Source: Candidatus Eremiobacterota bacterium | Lineage (GTDB): Bacteria; Vulcanimicrobiota; Vulcanimicrobiia; Vulcanimicrobiales; Vulcanimicrobiaceae | Direction: 5' to 3' | DNA length: 64,000 bases | Assembly (NCBI GenBank): GCA_019240525.1 | Contig: JAFAYE010000001.1 | Span: 903,300-967,299 of the forward strand | In this document: one piece after another, positions 18,618 to 27,850 of the stretch | Layout of the letters: each line of letters starts with the position of its first letter | How positions within the stretch are numbered: the stretch's first letter is position 1 | Made by a program: the position numbers and the translations under genes | The notes under the pieces: generated by a model | The model's database searches: none | What the model saw: only the letters and a program-made list of their open reading frames with translations | What the model was told of the DNA's origin: nothing

Positions 18618-19834
18618 CGGTCCACCTCGCCGAAGACCGGGTCGAGCGAGCCGATCATGACAACGAGGTCGGCGATCAGGTTTCCCGGCGCGATTCCTTT
18701 GAGAGCCTGCAGATTGTACATGCTCGGCGGACGCGTACGAATGCGGTACGGACGATTTTCGCCGTTGCTGACGATGTAGTAGCCGAGCTCGCCGCGCGGC
18801 GATTCAATCGCCTGATAGACGTCTCCCGGCGGAACGCGGAAGCCTTCGCTGATCAACTTGAAGTGATGGATCAGCGCTTCCATCGAGAGGGCAATGGTCT
18901 CCTTCGGCGGCAGTGCGACCTTCGGATCGTCGATCATCACCGGTCCCGGCGTGTCGAGCCGGCGGCGCGCCTGCTCGACGATTCGCATCGATTCCTCCAT
19001 CTCATCGAGACGGACTAAAAAGCGCGCGTAGGCGTCCCCTTCGGCGCGCGTCGGTACGTCGAAGGCGTACGTTTCGTATCCGCTATACGGAAAAGCTTTG
19101 CGCACGTCGTAGGCGACGCCGCTTCCGCGAAGGCTCGGTCCGGTGACGCCCCACTCGAGAGCATCCTCCGGCTTGAGAACGCCGATATCGATCGTCCGGT
19201 CCTGAAAGATGGGATTCGCCTGCAGCAGACCGCGCAATTCGCGGATGCGGCCGGGGAATTTTTCGATCAACGCATCGAGCCGCGTCACGTAGCCGTCCGG
19301 AAGATCGCCGTTGAGACCGCCAACGCGAAGGTAATTAGGATGCATCCGGGCGCCGCCGGAGGACTCTTGCAGATCGAGAATATTTTCGCGCAGATCGAAG
19401 CAGTAAAAGAAGACCGAAATTGCCCCGAGATCGATACCGTGCGTACCGAGCCAGACGCAATGCGACGCGAGCCGCGTAAGTTCCATCGAGAGCACGCGGA
19501 TTGCTTGCGCGCGCGGCGGGATGCCCTCGCTGATCCCGAGCAGACGTTCGACAGCCAGCGCGTAACAGAGCGCATTGGATGACGGTGCAAGGTAATCCAT
19601 GCGCTCGATCACGGTCTGCGCTTGAGTCCAAAAGAGGCTTTCCGCCGTTTTCTCGATCCCGGTGTGGAGGTATCCGATTTCGGGATCGGCTTTGACGACG
19701 CTCTCGCCATTGATCTCCAAGACGATTTGAAGAACGCCGTGTGTCGAGGGATGCTGCGGCCCCATCGACAGCACCATGCTATTGCCGCTCTGGCTCACGA
19801 CCTCGGAGCCGAGCGGCGTCGCGTCGACGGTCAT
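18614..19834 (-). CDS. nuoD: NADH-quinone oxidoreductase subunit D
   Basis: 406 residues from the ATG overlapping the nuoC stop; upstream in-frame sequence belongs to nuoC. The 49-kDa/hydrogenase-large-like subunit that lines the quinone site: GPQHPSTHGVLQIVLEINGE near the N-terminus, EIGYLHTGIEKTAE, and the C-terminal ESPRGELGYYIVSNG plus PVFGEVDR ending. NuoC and NuoD are separate genes here, unlike the fused nuoCD of E. coli. Confidence 0.97.
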   Translation of the reverse strand: MTVDATPLGSEVVSQSGNSMVLSMGPQHPSTHGVLQIVLEINGESVVKADPEIGYLHTGIEKTAESLFWTQAQTVIERMDYLAPSSNALCYALAVERLLGISEGIPPRAQAIRVLSMELTRLASHCVWLGTHGIDLGAISVFFYCFDLRENILDLQESSGGARMHPNYLRVGGLNGDLPDGYVTRLDALIEKFPGRIRELRGLLQANPIFQDRTIDIGVLKPEDALEWGVTGPSLRGSGVAYDVRKAFPYSGYETYAFDVPTRAEGDAYARFLVRLDEMEESMRIVEQARRRLDTPGPVMIDDPKVALPPKETIALSMEALIHHFKLISEGFRVPPGDVYQAIESPRGELGYYIVSNGENRPYRIRTRPPSMYNLQALKGIAPGNLIADLVVMIGSLDPVFGEVDR

Positions 19835-20421
19835 TGCTGCCGCGCTCGCTTCACTTCTTCTTGCAATGCTTCGAGCGTACGCCCCGACGGCGGCGTACCG
19901 GCAACGACGTTGCTTTTGTTGGCAAAGCTGGGCCGCGGTGCGCGCTCGCGCGCCGGCCCGCGCAACGGATAGTCCTTGCGCAGCGGATGTCCTTCCCAAT
20001 CGCGCGGCATCTGGATGCGACGCAGATCCGCGTGCCCATCGAAGGCGATGCCGAAGAGATCGTAGACCTCACGCTCGGCCCAATCCGCCGATCTCCACAG
20101 ATCCATGACGCTGGGCACGTGCTCGTCGGCTTCGATGCCGCACAGAAGACGCAAGCGCACCGGAGTTCCGATCTCGGCCACCGAGGCGCGCGCGGAAGGC
20201 AGCTTGAGCAGATGGTAGACCACGTCGAACCGCGGCCGGCGCTCCAAGTAGTCGACCGCGCCGAGATCGAGCAAAGTCGAACCCTCTGCTTTGAGCGATT
20301 GCAGGCGTGCGCGCAGCTCTACGAGCGGAATGCGTTCAATCGCGGCGTCGTCGATCGGCGGGCGCAGGCTCGGCGGGTCGATCGCAGCGCCGGAAAGAGG
20401 CGGAGTCTGCGAGCTAGGCAC
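19831..20421 (-). CDS. nuoC: NADH-quinone oxidoreductase subunit C
   Basis: 196 residues. The 30-kDa subunit signature AEREVYDLFGIAFDGHADLRR is present, followed by the basic DWEGHPLRKDYPL. The C-terminal 30 residues (Arg/Gln-rich) go beyond the core. It is 23 bp downstream of nuoB and 4-bp coupled to nuoD. Confidence 0.95.
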   Translation of the reverse strand: MPSSQTPPLSGAAIDPPSLRPPIDDAAIERIPLVELRARLQSLKAEGSTLLDLGAVDYLERRPRFDVVYHLLKLPSARASVAEIGTPVRLRLLCGIEADEHVPSVMDLWRSADWAEREVYDLFGIAFDGHADLRRIQMPRDWEGHPLRKDYPLRGPARERAPRPSFANKSNVVAGTPPSGRTLEALQEEVKRARQQ

Positions 20422-20444
20422 GATGCACGATGAAAAGAAGCAGC

Positions 20445-20924
20445 TTAGGCTCGCGCAAGAATCCCACCGCGACCACCTTCACGAATCTGCTGTTGGATGA
20501 GATTGACGGCATACAGCAGACCGTCGGGCGTCGGCGGACAGCCCGGAACGTAGACGTCGACCGGAATGATCGTATCGACGCCTTGAATGATCGCATAGTT
20601 GTCGAAAATGCCGCCTGAACTGGCGCAGGCTCCCATGGAGATTACCCATTTCGGATCGGCCATTTGATCGTACAGCCGCTTCACGACCGGGCCCATCTTT
20701 TGCGCCACGCGTCCCGAAACGATCATCAGATCGGCTTGACGCGGCGAGCTGCGAAAGACTTCAGAACCAAGCCGCGCGATATCGTATTCCGGCGCGGTAA
20801 CGCTCATCATCTCGATCGCGCAGCAGGCTAACCCCATGGTCAGCGGCCATACCGAGGAGCTCTGCGCCCAGCGGGCAACGTCGTCGAGGCGCGCCAGCAT
20901 GAAGTGCCCGGGCTCTACCGCCAT
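20445..20924 (-). CDS. nuoB: NADH-quinone oxidoreductase subunit B (cluster N2)
   Basis: 159 residues. The four N2 [4Fe-4S] ligands are visible: tandem C34-C35 in [11 protein letters not shown]100 in [10 protein letters not shown] and C129 in [11 protein letters not shown]2 donates electrons to quinone. The start overlaps nuoA by 10 bp. Confidence 0.97.
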   Translation of the reverse strand: MAVEPGHFMLARLDDVARWAQSSSVWPLTMGLACCAIEMMSVTAPEYDIARLGSEVFRSSPRQADLMIVSGRVAQKMGPVVKRLYDQMADPKWVISMGACASSGGIFDNYAIIQGVDTIIPVDVYVPGCPPTPDGLLYAVNLIQQQIREGGRGGILARA

Positions 20925-21268
20925 ACGAAGCCGCCCTTCTTCCAGACGTACGCGTAGCCGATCGCAAGAACAACGATGAAAATTACCATTTCAAGCAAAC
21001 CAAATGTGCGCAGCGCGTGCATTTTGACCGCCCAGGGATAGAACGACGCCGCTTCGACGTCAAAGACGACGAAGAGCATCGCAATCAAGTAAAAGCGCAC
21101 GGGAAAGCGGCCGGCCACCGGCGAGGTGGGTTCGACGCCGCATTCGTAGGCTTCGCGCTTATGCGCGTTAGGCTTGGCGCGCGCCAAAAGGCCGGGCAAG
21201 ACGCTAAAGAGCAACGCCGCTAGAAAGGCGACGCACAGGTAGATTGCGACCGGACCGTAGGGATTCAT
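20915..21268 (-). CDS. nuoA: NADH-quinone oxidoreductase subunit A
   Basis: 117 residues with three membrane helices and the conserved loop [11 protein letters not shown] that contacts the quinone channel, followed by [18 protein letters not shown]. First gene of the operon. No Shine-Dalgarno-like sequence is seen before the ATG; the space is taken by a perfect palindrome (Rex-type operator), so the transcript may be leaderless or start inside the operator. Confidence 0.95.
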   Translation of the reverse strand: MNPYGPVAIYLCVAFLAALLFSVLPGLLARAKPNAHKREAYECGVEPTSPVAGRFPVRFYLIAMLFVVFDVEAASFYPWAVKMHALRTFGLLEMVIFIVVLAIGYAYVWKKGGFVWR

Positions 21269-21271
21269 GGC

Positions 21272-21289
21272 TTGTGAAAGTTTTCACAA
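21272..21289. promoter_or_regulatory. Rex (redox-sensing repressor) operator upstream of nuoA
   Basis: TTGTGAA-AGTT-TTCACAA, an exact match to the known Rex consensus TTGTGAA-n4-TTCACAA; the full palindrome with flanking C/G spans 21271-21290 with perfect 9-bp arms. It ends 3 bp from the nuoA ATG. Rex releases DNA when NADH is high, which would derepress complex I. A Rex gene is not in the window. Inference from motif only. Confidence 0.75.
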
Positions 21290-21376
21290 GCGGTTGGGTA
21301 AACCTGGCGAACGCGAAAGCGAGCAAGGATGTGCCCGTAAGCGCCCGCCGGGAACTTCATCATACGAGCGCGTAGA

Positions 21377-21883
21377 ATGCCCACGATGCGCCAGGCCGTT
21401 CTGGGACTTTTGTTGCTCTTCGCTCTCGGCGACGGATGCTCGGCGCCCCCCAACGTCGTCGGCGTCCAAGACTTCGGTCGCGTTGCCGGCCGAGTGCTCG
21501 ACGCTATGACCAATCGTCCGATTCCAAACGCGCTGGTATCGATCGGTTCGCTCTACACCACGCGGGCCGACGTCAACGGGGGCTTCCGGCTGCGGGCAGT
21601 TGCCGGCGACCAAACCGTCACCGCGCGTGCGGCGGGCTATTCGACCGCGACGGCCGACACCACGATCCCTAAAGACGACACCGTCTCCATCGGCTACATT
21701 CGGCTCGTTCCGCTGACCTATCCGGCCGGCCAGCCGACGCTCGCTCCACCGCCGACGCCGACGCCCCGCCCGACGGCGCCGTCGTCGGCCACGATGAGCG
21801 CGCCGAGCCCAACACCCTCGAGTCCATTGGCGCCGCCCTCCGTCTCACCCGCATTCGCCACGCCGAACGCGCTGCCGAGCTAA
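21377..21883 (+). CDS. Small lipoprotein with carboxypeptidase-regulatory-like domain
   Basis: 168 residues from the ATG at 21377 (a second ATG three codons later is possible). A lipoprotein signal peptide ends in the lipobox LGDGC (C21). Residues about 34-112 look like a carboxypeptidase-D regulatory-like beta-sandwich: GRVAGRVLDAMTNRPIPNALV, then NGGFRLRAVAGDQTVTARAAGY. The last 50 residues are Pro/Thr/Ser-rich linker. Probably an envelope-anchored binding or structural protein. It is divergent from nuoA, 108 bp apart, and ends 7 bp before the convergent antiporter gene. Confidence 0.7.
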   Translation: MPTMRQAVLGLLLLFALGDGCSAPPNVVGVQDFGRVAGRVLDAMTNRPIPNALVSIGSLYTTRADVNGGFRLRAVAGDQTVTARAAGYSTATADTTIPKDDTVSIGYIRLVPLTYPAGQPTLAPPPTPTPRPTAPSSATMSAPSPTPSSPLAPPSVSPAFATPNALPS

Positions 21884-21890
21884 GCAAACC

Positions 21891-23480
21891 TCAGCTCAAA
21901 CGCAACATCGCGAGATCGAGATCGTACTCGATCGAGCGATAGACGTCGTCGGGAATCTCGCCGGCGCCACGCATCGCGAGAATCGCGCGGCGTTCCGCGG
22001 CAAGCGCTTCTTTTTGTAGAGTCCGATCGATGCGGCTCTCTTTGACGTCGCCCCCGCCATCTTGTGAAGTCTTCCCCCGCAGAACGTTGATCCGTTGCTC
22101 GTACTCGTCAAGAATCCGATCGGCGATCTCGCGTTCCAATGGTGTGGTTCGCCGCGCTTCCTCTTCTCGAAGCCGCGCGATGCCGGCTTCCAGGGCGCGA
22201 ATACGCAGGCGCGCTTCGCGCTTACCGCCGCGGCTCGTCTCGGTCACACCGAGCCACTCGATCAATGGCCCCAAGGTCAGCCCTTGCAGCACCAGCGTTA
22301 CAAAGATGACGCATAGCGTAAAAAAAATTGTTACGTCGCGAGCGGGAAACGGCGCGTCTCCCAGAGTGTAGGGCAATGCCAGCGCGATCGCGAGCGAAAC
22401 TATTCCACGCATGCCCGACCATCCGAGGACGAAGATCTGCTGCCACGACGGACTAGGATCGCGCTCGCGGAGCCGGCGGCTTAGCATACGTGGAAGGTAG
22501 GTCGCTGGGAAAATCCATGCCAGCCGCACGACGATAACGGTGAAACTCAGAATCACTCCATAAAGGATGTAATCGCGAACGTGCGGTTGCAGCGCGGCGA
22601 GGATTGACGGCAGCTCCACGCCGATGAGAAGAAACGCGTAGGCGTTGAGCACGAAGATGAGCAGGCGCCAGACCGAGGCGCCGAGCACGCGAGCCTCCGA
22701 ATCGATGAAACTCGCCGAGCGACGGCTCAAGAGAATTCCCGCTGTCACGGCGGCGAGTACGCCCGATACTCCAAGCTCTTCGGCCGGAAGATAAGCGGCG
22801 AAGGGCGCCAGTAAGAAGACGACGCTAACGATCATCGCATCGGAGAATCCGTGCCGAGCAATGTAGCGGAGGATCCCTTCGAGTAGGAATGCCGTCGCGA
22901 GCCCGACGACGATGCCGCCTGCCGCGACCACCACGAAGGCCGCGCTCGCGCGAGCGAGTGAGAACGCCCCCGAGATGGCGGCGGCGAGCGCAAAGCGGTA
23001 GAGTACGAGCGCGGTTGCGTCGTTCACCAAGCATTCGCCGGTCACGATCGCCGCGATGCGGTGCGGAATCGCAATCCGTTCGAAGATCGCCTCCGCTGCG
23101 ACCGCGTCCGGCGGCGAGACGATCGCACCGAGCAAGAACGCCAACGGCCACGTGAACGCGGGTACGGTGTAATGAACGACGATCCCGACGATTGCCATGG
23201 TAAAAATTACCAAACCCACAGCGTGAAGCGTGATCGGCCGCGCGTTGCGCTTGAGATCGAACCAATCGGTCGACCACGCGGCGCCGTAGAGCAGCGGCGG
23301 GATGACGATGAGCATGATCAACTCGGGATCGACGTGCGGACGGGGAATGCGGCGCGTAAACGCAAGCGCGATACCGCCGATGACGAAAGCGATCGGGTAG
23401 GGGACGCGCAGCCGCTTCGCGCCGACCGCGAGCAACACGACGACGGTGAGGAAGGTGACGAGTACGAGCGCTTCGGTCAT
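21891..23480 (-). CDS. CPA1-family Na+/H+ antiporter
   Basis: 529 residues: about 12 membrane helices (1-400) and a cytoplasmic C-terminal region of about 130 residues rich in Arg and Glu with coiled-coil character. Family motifs include SPPDAVAAEAIFERIAIPHR and ECLVNDATALVLYRFA with the exchange-site Asp residues, and GWSGMRGIVSLAIALALP. Exchanges Na+ (or K+) for protons across the inner membrane. The ATG overlaps the stop of cobU (ATGA), an odd functional pairing. Confidence 0.9.
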   Translation of the reverse strand: MTEALVLVTFLTVVVLLAVGAKRLRVPYPIAFVIGGIALAFTRRIPRPHVDPELIMLIVIPPLLYGAAWSTDWFDLKRNARPITLHAVGLVIFTMAIVGIVVHYTVPAFTWPLAFLLGAIVSPPDAVAAEAIFERIAIPHRIAAIVTGECLVNDATALVLYRFALAAAISGAFSLARASAAFVVVAAGGIVVGLATAFLLEGILRYIARHGFSDAMIVSVVFLLAPFAAYLPAEELGVSGVLAAVTAGILLSRRSASFIDSEARVLGASVWRLLIFVLNAYAFLLIGVELPSILAALQPHVRDYILYGVILSFTVIVVRLAWIFPATYLPRMLSRRLRERDPSPSWQQIFVLGWSGMRGIVSLAIALALPYTLGDAPFPARDVTIFFTLCVIFVTLVLQGLTLGPLIEWLGVTETSRGGKREARLRIRALEAGIARLREEEARRTTPLEREIADRILDEYEQRINVLRGKTSQDGGGDVKESRIDRTLQKEALAAERRAILAMRGAGEIPDDVYRSIEYDLDLAMLRLS

Positions 23481-24067
23481 TGGCCATCAAGGTCAATGGG
23501 TTCGCCTACTTCCCGAAGATCGAGCGCATAACCGGCGACGACGAGATAGACGCGTTTTGCGTGCTTGGCGAGCCGCTGTATCATGCGACCCATCGTGTCG
23601 CGAAAGAGGCGGGCCGATGCGGCAACGGGCACGACATCCCAGCCGATTTGTTCGCTCACTGCGATCACCTCGGCCGGAGAGGCAAGCATGGCATCAACGA
23701 ACTGCGTTGCCTCAACTTCGAGCTGCGACTCCACGACCGTATAGTCGATCTCGAGGAGGTCGATGTACGTTGCGATCCGCGCTGCAAGCCACGTGCCCAG
23801 AGCGTCGACGAGCAAACACGTTTCCGGCGCAGCGCCTCGAAAAAGCGCCAGTTGCGCGTCATGCGCCATCGCAGCGGTCTCGACGGTGCGCCATTCGGAG
23901 GGCCGATCCCGCACGTGGCGCAGGAGCCGCGCGCGCCACTCGACGTCTTCGGGAGCCCCGGCCGCCGTCGCAACGTACGTCACGGCGCAATTGCACTCGC
24001 GCGCCAACCGTACGGCAAATGCGCTCTTGCCCGAACTCACCGGTCCGGTAACGAAGACGACGCCCAT
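23477..24067 (-). CDS. cobU: Adenosylcobinamide kinase / adenosylcobinamide-phosphate guanylyltransferase
   Basis: 196 residues. P-loop GPVSSGKS (8-15) near the N-terminus, then VTYVATA and the LLVDALGTWLA strand typical of CobU/CobP; the C-terminal half has EVIAVSEQIGWDVVP and RLFRDTMGRMIQRLA, both strongly conserved. It phosphorylates and guanylylates cobinamide during nucleotide-loop assembly of B12. It is the only B12 biosynthesis gene in the window, which together with the btu uptake genes fits cobinamide salvage rather than proof of de novo synthesis. Confidence 0.93.
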   Translation of the reverse strand: MGVVFVTGPVSSGKSAFAVRLARECNCAVTYVATAAGAPEDVEWRARLLRHVRDRPSEWRTVETAAMAHDAQLALFRGAAPETCLLVDALGTWLAARIATYIDLLEIDYTVVESQLEVEATQFVDAMLASPAEVIAVSEQIGWDVVPVAASARLFRDTMGRMIQRLAKHAKRVYLVVAGYALDLREVGEPIDLDGQ

Positions 24068-24123
24068 CGCAGCGCCATTCGACCCGAAGCGGCTTGCCGC
24101 CCCGTTGCGCCGAAGTGCGGCGC

Positions 24124-25242
24124 GTGAACGGCTTGAGCATTGCGTTCGGCATCGTCATCATCGCGCTAGCCCTCAACGACGTCTTTCAATCGGTGGTCAT
24201 GCCGCGCGCGACTGGGAGGCGCTTCCGACTCAGTTTTTACGTCTGGCGCACCATGTGGAAACTCTGGCCGATCGCCGCGTGGAAACTGCACTCCGGCGAC
24301 GACGACGCTCGCGAAGATTTCTTGGCGGTCTTCGCGCCTTTTATGTTGGTTCTACTCATCGGAGTGTGGGTGGGACTGTTGATATTCGGTTTTGCATTCG
24401 TGCTCTGGGGTATGCGGGGCGGGATCGTTCCTGTGCACGCTTCCTTCGCAACGATGCTGTACTTCGCGGGAACGTCGCTGCTCACGATTGGATTCGGCGA
24501 CGTCGTCGGACGCGAGGTTCTGCCGCGATTCGTTTCCGTTTTGGCGGCGCTGGCGGGCTTATCGTTCCTGGCAATCACAACGGCATATCTCTTCGCCGTA
24601 TTCGGCTCGTTCCAACAGCGCGAGACGTTCGTCGTGATGACCGCCGCGCACGCGGGAACGCCTCCCAGCGGCGTCAATCTGCTCGCGATTGCCGGCTATG
24701 CGGGCATCGCCGACGATCTGGGATCGTTGATGATCGACGCCCAACGCTGGACGGCAACCGTAATGGAGAGCCACCTGGCATATCCGGTCCTCGCGTTTTT
24801 TCGTTCCAGTCACGACGAGCAATCGTGGGTGGGGACGCTCGGCACGTTGCTCGACGCGGCGACCCTCATGATGACCACAATCGACGGAGCCCGCGATGGG
24901 CAGGCTCGAATCCTCTACAACGTCGGCCGCCACGCGACGCACGATCTCGCGCGATATTTCCAAGTGGAAAGCAGTCACGAAGGCGTGGGCGTCGAGCGAT
25001 TGGAGTTCGATCATGCCTGCGATCGCCTCAGTGCCGCCGGTTATCGATTGCGCGATCGCGATGGCGCATGGCGCCGCTTTTCCGAACTTCGGGCCAACTA
25101 TGCGCCACACCTCAACGTGCTCGCGCGCTTCTTCCAGATTCCGCCATTGCAATGGATCGGCGATCGATCGACGATCACCGTCTCGGCGCACGGCGAGTTC
25201 AAAATCCGTGTGTCGGGTCCGTCCGATGAAGGAAGCTCTTGA
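24124..25242 (+). CDS. Two-TM potassium-channel-like protein
   Basis: 372 residues from the GTG; a TTG 10 codons upstream is possible. Membrane helices at about 1-25, 68-97 and 135-160 flank a pore loop with the selectivity-filter motif TIGFGD (121-126). The rest (about 165-372) is a soluble cytoplasmic domain with no recognised RCK/TrkA-N fold. Expected role is K+ conductance; gating is unknown. Divergent from cobU with 56 bp between starts, and its 3' end overlaps the convergent protease gene by 44 bp. Confidence 0.8.
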   Translation: MNGLSIAFGIVIIALALNDVFQSVVMPRATGRRFRLSFYVWRTMWKLWPIAAWKLHSGDDDAREDFLAVFAPFMLVLLIGVWVGLLIFGFAFVLWGMRGGIVPVHASFATMLYFAGTSLLTIGFGDVVGREVLPRFVSVLAALAGLSFLAITTAYLFAVFGSFQQRETFVVMTAAHAGTPPSGVNLLAIAGYAGIADDLGSLMIDAQRWTATVMESHLAYPVLAFFRSSHDEQSWVGTLGTLLDAATLMMTTIDGARDGQARILYNVGRHATHDLARYFQVESSHEGVGVERLEFDHACDRLSAAGYRLRDRDGAWRRFSELRANYAPHLNVLARFFQIPPLQWIGDRSTITVSAHGEFKIRVSGPSDEGSS

Positions 25243-25900
25243 CATCGTCAACGGGCAAAGCGAAGCCGATGCTGCGTTCGTCGTCGAACCGCGATTCGGC
25301 GACGCCAACGACTTCGCCGGTCGTCGCGATGAAGACCGGCGCGCCGCTCTCGCCGGGTACGATTGAAAGCGTCACTTCGAGCGCGTCTTTGCGAACCGAC
25401 GAGAGCCGTCCGGTTCCAAGCGACGTCGCTAATCCCAGCCCCTCGTCATCGAACTCGTCGGGAATTGGGTAACCGAGCAAGCCGACTTCGCGGCCGATTT
25501 CGCTCTGCAAGTGGGACGAAGACCCTAGCGAGATAACCGGCAGATTTCCGCGCGAGGTTCGCACCAGCGCGACATCGAGGTTTTCGTTCGCGGCCACGAC
25601 CCGTGCGGGCGCTTTCCAGCGGTTGGACACGGTGACGTGGACGTTCCATGCGCCGTCAATCGCATGCTGAACCGTCAGGACGTCGCTTCCCCAGGCGCCC
25701 GATGCCACGACGAAGCCGGTCGCATAGGCATCGTCGTAGCGATCTTTCTTGTTCTCAGGAGGGACGCGCATCGTGAGCAGCACGACGGCCGGACGAAGCC
25801 GTTTCACCGCCGCCACTACATCGTCATCGGCGGTGCGCATACAACCCGATGCGCTCGCGAGCGCGAGCGCCGAAATGCAAATAGTTACGCGAAATCTCAC
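25199..25900 (-). CDS. Lipoprotein trypsin-like serine protease
   Basis: 233 residues from a GTG that overlaps the hflX stop as GTGA. A signal peptide ends in the lipobox ASASGC (C20). The protease domain has a complete catalytic triad: H79 in LTVQHAID, D109 in NENLDVALVRT, S186 in PGESGAPVF. It lacks a PDZ domain, so it is shorter than DegP/HtrA. Likely an envelope-anchored, periplasm-facing trypsin-like enzyme or enzyme-like sensor. Co-transcribed with btuF and hflX. Confidence 0.8.
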   Translation of the reverse strand: MRFRVTICISALALASASGCMRTADDDVVAAVKRLRPAVVLLTMRVPPENKKDRYDDAYATGFVVASGAWGSDVLTVQHAIDGAWNVHVTVSNRWKAPARVVAANENLDVALVRTSRGNLPVISLGSSSHLQSEIGREVGLLGYPIPDEFDDEGLGLATSLGTGRLSSVRKDALEVTLSIVPGESGAPVFIATTGEVVGVAESRFDDERSIGFALPVDDVKSFLHRTDPTHGF

Positions 25901-26946
25901 GCCAGGGAGGTCATCAGCGCCGCTCGCAGCGCGACCAGGCCTTCTCCGGTCCTCGCGCTCACACAGAGCGCCGTCGGTTCTTGGGTTGCTTGCGTATGCG
26001 GCAGATCGCATTTATTGAAAACCAGCAAGCGAGGCGCGCCATCGAGCTCGAGCTCGTGCAGAATCGTTTCGACGGCGCTTCGTTGCCGAGGCCAGCGCGG
26101 ATTGGCGGCATCGAGCACGTGCAGCAGCAGATCGGCTTCGCGCAGCTCTTCGAGCGTCGCGCGAAAGGCATTGACGAGGTCCTTGGGCAGATCGGTAATG
26201 AAACCGACCGTATCGGCGATGCGGGCGTAAGCGCCCGGCCCGAGATACGCTCGTCGAACCGTCGGATCGAGCGTTGCGAACGGACGATCGGCCACATAGG
26301 CATCGCTGCGAGCGATCGCATTAAGCAGCGACGACTTTCCGACGTTCGTGTAACCGACGAGCGCAACGAGCTTTTCGCGATGCTGCGCCGATCGCCGCAA
26401 CGATCGCTGGCGGCGAACCTCGGCGAGAATGCGGTTGAGCGTGGAGATGCGTTCGCCGATGCGCCGCCGGTCGACCTCGAGCTTCGTTTCACCCGGACCG
26501 CGCGTGCCAATCCCGCCGCCCAATCGGGAGAGATCGGCGCCCCCGCCGATGAGATTGGATTGACGATAGCGCAGTTGCGCCAGCTCAACCTGAAGTTTTC
26601 CCTCGCGGCTGCGCGCTTGGCGAGCAAAGACGTCGAGAATCAACATCGTGCGATCGACGATCGGGAGCGGGACGATCTTTTCCAAATTCTTGCGCTGGCG
26701 CGGCCGCAAGTCGTTCAATACTAAGAGCAATCGGGCACCCAACTCCTCGGCCCGCTCTGCGATCTCGTGGGCTTTTCCGCTGCCCACGAGCGTGGCGGGA
26801 TCGACCGTATCGCGACGTTGCACGATGCGATCGAGCACGGTCGCCCCGGCCGCTTGCGCGAGCGCCTCGAACTCGTCGATCTCCGCATCAAAATCGCGCG
26901 CATTCTCACGCGTCTCCACCGCAATGACGAGCGCGGCATCGTTCAC
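25897..26946 (-). CDS. hflX: GTPase HflX
   Basis: 349 residues. The N-terminal HflX domain carries the glycine-rich linker GGGIGTRGPGETKLE (143-157); the G domain has Walker A GYTNVGKSS (198-206), the switch region PFATLDPTVRR, DTVGFITDLP and the NKCD specificity motif near residue 308. HflX splits stalled 70S ribosomes after stress. Its start overlaps the btuF stop (ATGA) and its stop overlaps the protease start (GTGA). Confidence 0.95.
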   Translation of the reverse strand: MNDAALVIAVETRENARDFDAEIDEFEALAQAAGATVLDRIVQRRDTVDPATLVGSGKAHEIAERAEELGARLLLVLNDLRPRQRKNLEKIVPLPIVDRTMLILDVFARQARSREGKLQVELAQLRYRQSNLIGGGADLSRLGGGIGTRGPGETKLEVDRRRIGERISTLNRILAEVRRQRSLRRSAQHREKLVALVGYTNVGKSSLLNAIARSDAYVADRPFATLDPTVRRAYLGPGAYARIADTVGFITDLPKDLVNAFRATLEELREADLLLHVLDAANPRWPRQRSAVETILHELELDGAPRLLVFNKCDLPHTQATQEPTALCVSARTGEGLVALRAALMTSLA

Positions 26947-27800
26947 GGAGTGGATCCCGCGAGCGGCCGGACGCGATCGGCGAGCCAGCGCAAACCCGCG
27001 TTATACGAGGGGCCGGGACGTTCGATCAGCGCCGGGTCCACGTCGTAGACGCGATGGAGTCGTACGGCACGAAGGCTGCGCCAGGGTTCGCCGCCGATGG
27101 CTCGGTCAAGACCGATCGCGGCGTCGGCGACGAGCATATCAGGCTGACGGCGCAGGAGCGCTTCGGCGCTATATTCCGAGTATGCGGCGTGCACGTCGCC
27201 GGCGGCGTTGGCGCCTCCCGCGAGCGCAATGAGGGTCGAAATGTACGACTCGCGCCCGGCGGTCCAAATCGGAGCGACACCGAGCACCACGAAGACGCTC
27301 GGCCGGCGCGCGTATCGGCTCGTTCGAGCCGCGATTGCATGCGTCTCGCGCCGGAGGCGAACGATGATTGCGTCCGCGCCGCGCACGTGACCGGTCATCG
27401 AGCCGAGCGCGCGCAAATTCGCAAAGATTGACGCGTACGAATCGTCAGGCAACAGAACAACTCGAACGCCGGCTCGACGCACCGGCTCGATGAGGCGGGA
27501 TTGCGCCGGAATCCCGACGACCAGGCTCGGGCGTAACGCGATGATTGCCTCCGCATCGATGCTGCTCGCATCGGCAACCCGCGGTAGCGCCTTGGCCTGC
27601 GGCGCATCCGTGAACGCCGAGACGCCGACCAGTTGCGCACCGGCACCGATTGCGTACGCATCGTCGGCGAAGGAGGGGACCAACGTCACCAGCCTCGGCA
27701 TCGAGTAGAGACTCGCCGGCCCCGCATGCGAAGCGGAGTGCGCAGCGCACGCAGCGAGCGCCGCGGAGCACGCAAACCTCAACGTGAGGAGGAAACGCAT
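26943..27800 (-). CDS. btuF: Cobalamin ABC transporter substrate-binding protein (BtuF-like)
   Basis: 285 residues from the ATG at 27800, chosen because it begins a good signal peptide (MRFLLTLRFACSAALAAC). A cysteine at the signal-peptide end may be a lipobox. The body is a helical-backbone class III binding protein: LVTLVPSFADDAYAIGAGAQ, VGVSAFTDAP, IIALRPSLVVG and IALAGGANAAGD. Assignment to B12 rests on family resemblance and on the divergent cobalamin-riboswitch-controlled btuBCD arm 234 bp away. It is in a different transcription unit from btuCD. Confidence 0.85.
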   Translation of the reverse strand: MRFLLTLRFACSAALAACAAHSASHAGPASLYSMPRLVTLVPSFADDAYAIGAGAQLVGVSAFTDAPQAKALPRVADASSIDAEAIIALRPSLVVGIPAQSRLIEPVRRAGVRVVLLPDDSYASIFANLRALGSMTGHVRGADAIIVRLRRETHAIAARTSRYARRPSVFVVLGVAPIWTAGRESYISTLIALAGGANAAGDVHAAYSEYSAEALLRRQPDMLVADAAIGLDRAIGGEPWRSLRAVRLHRVYDVDPALIERPGPSYNAGLRWLADRVRPLAGSTP

Positions 27801-27850
27801 GGGCTTCGAGTACGCAAGAAGGACCGCGCCGACCTTTGCGCAATTGCGCT

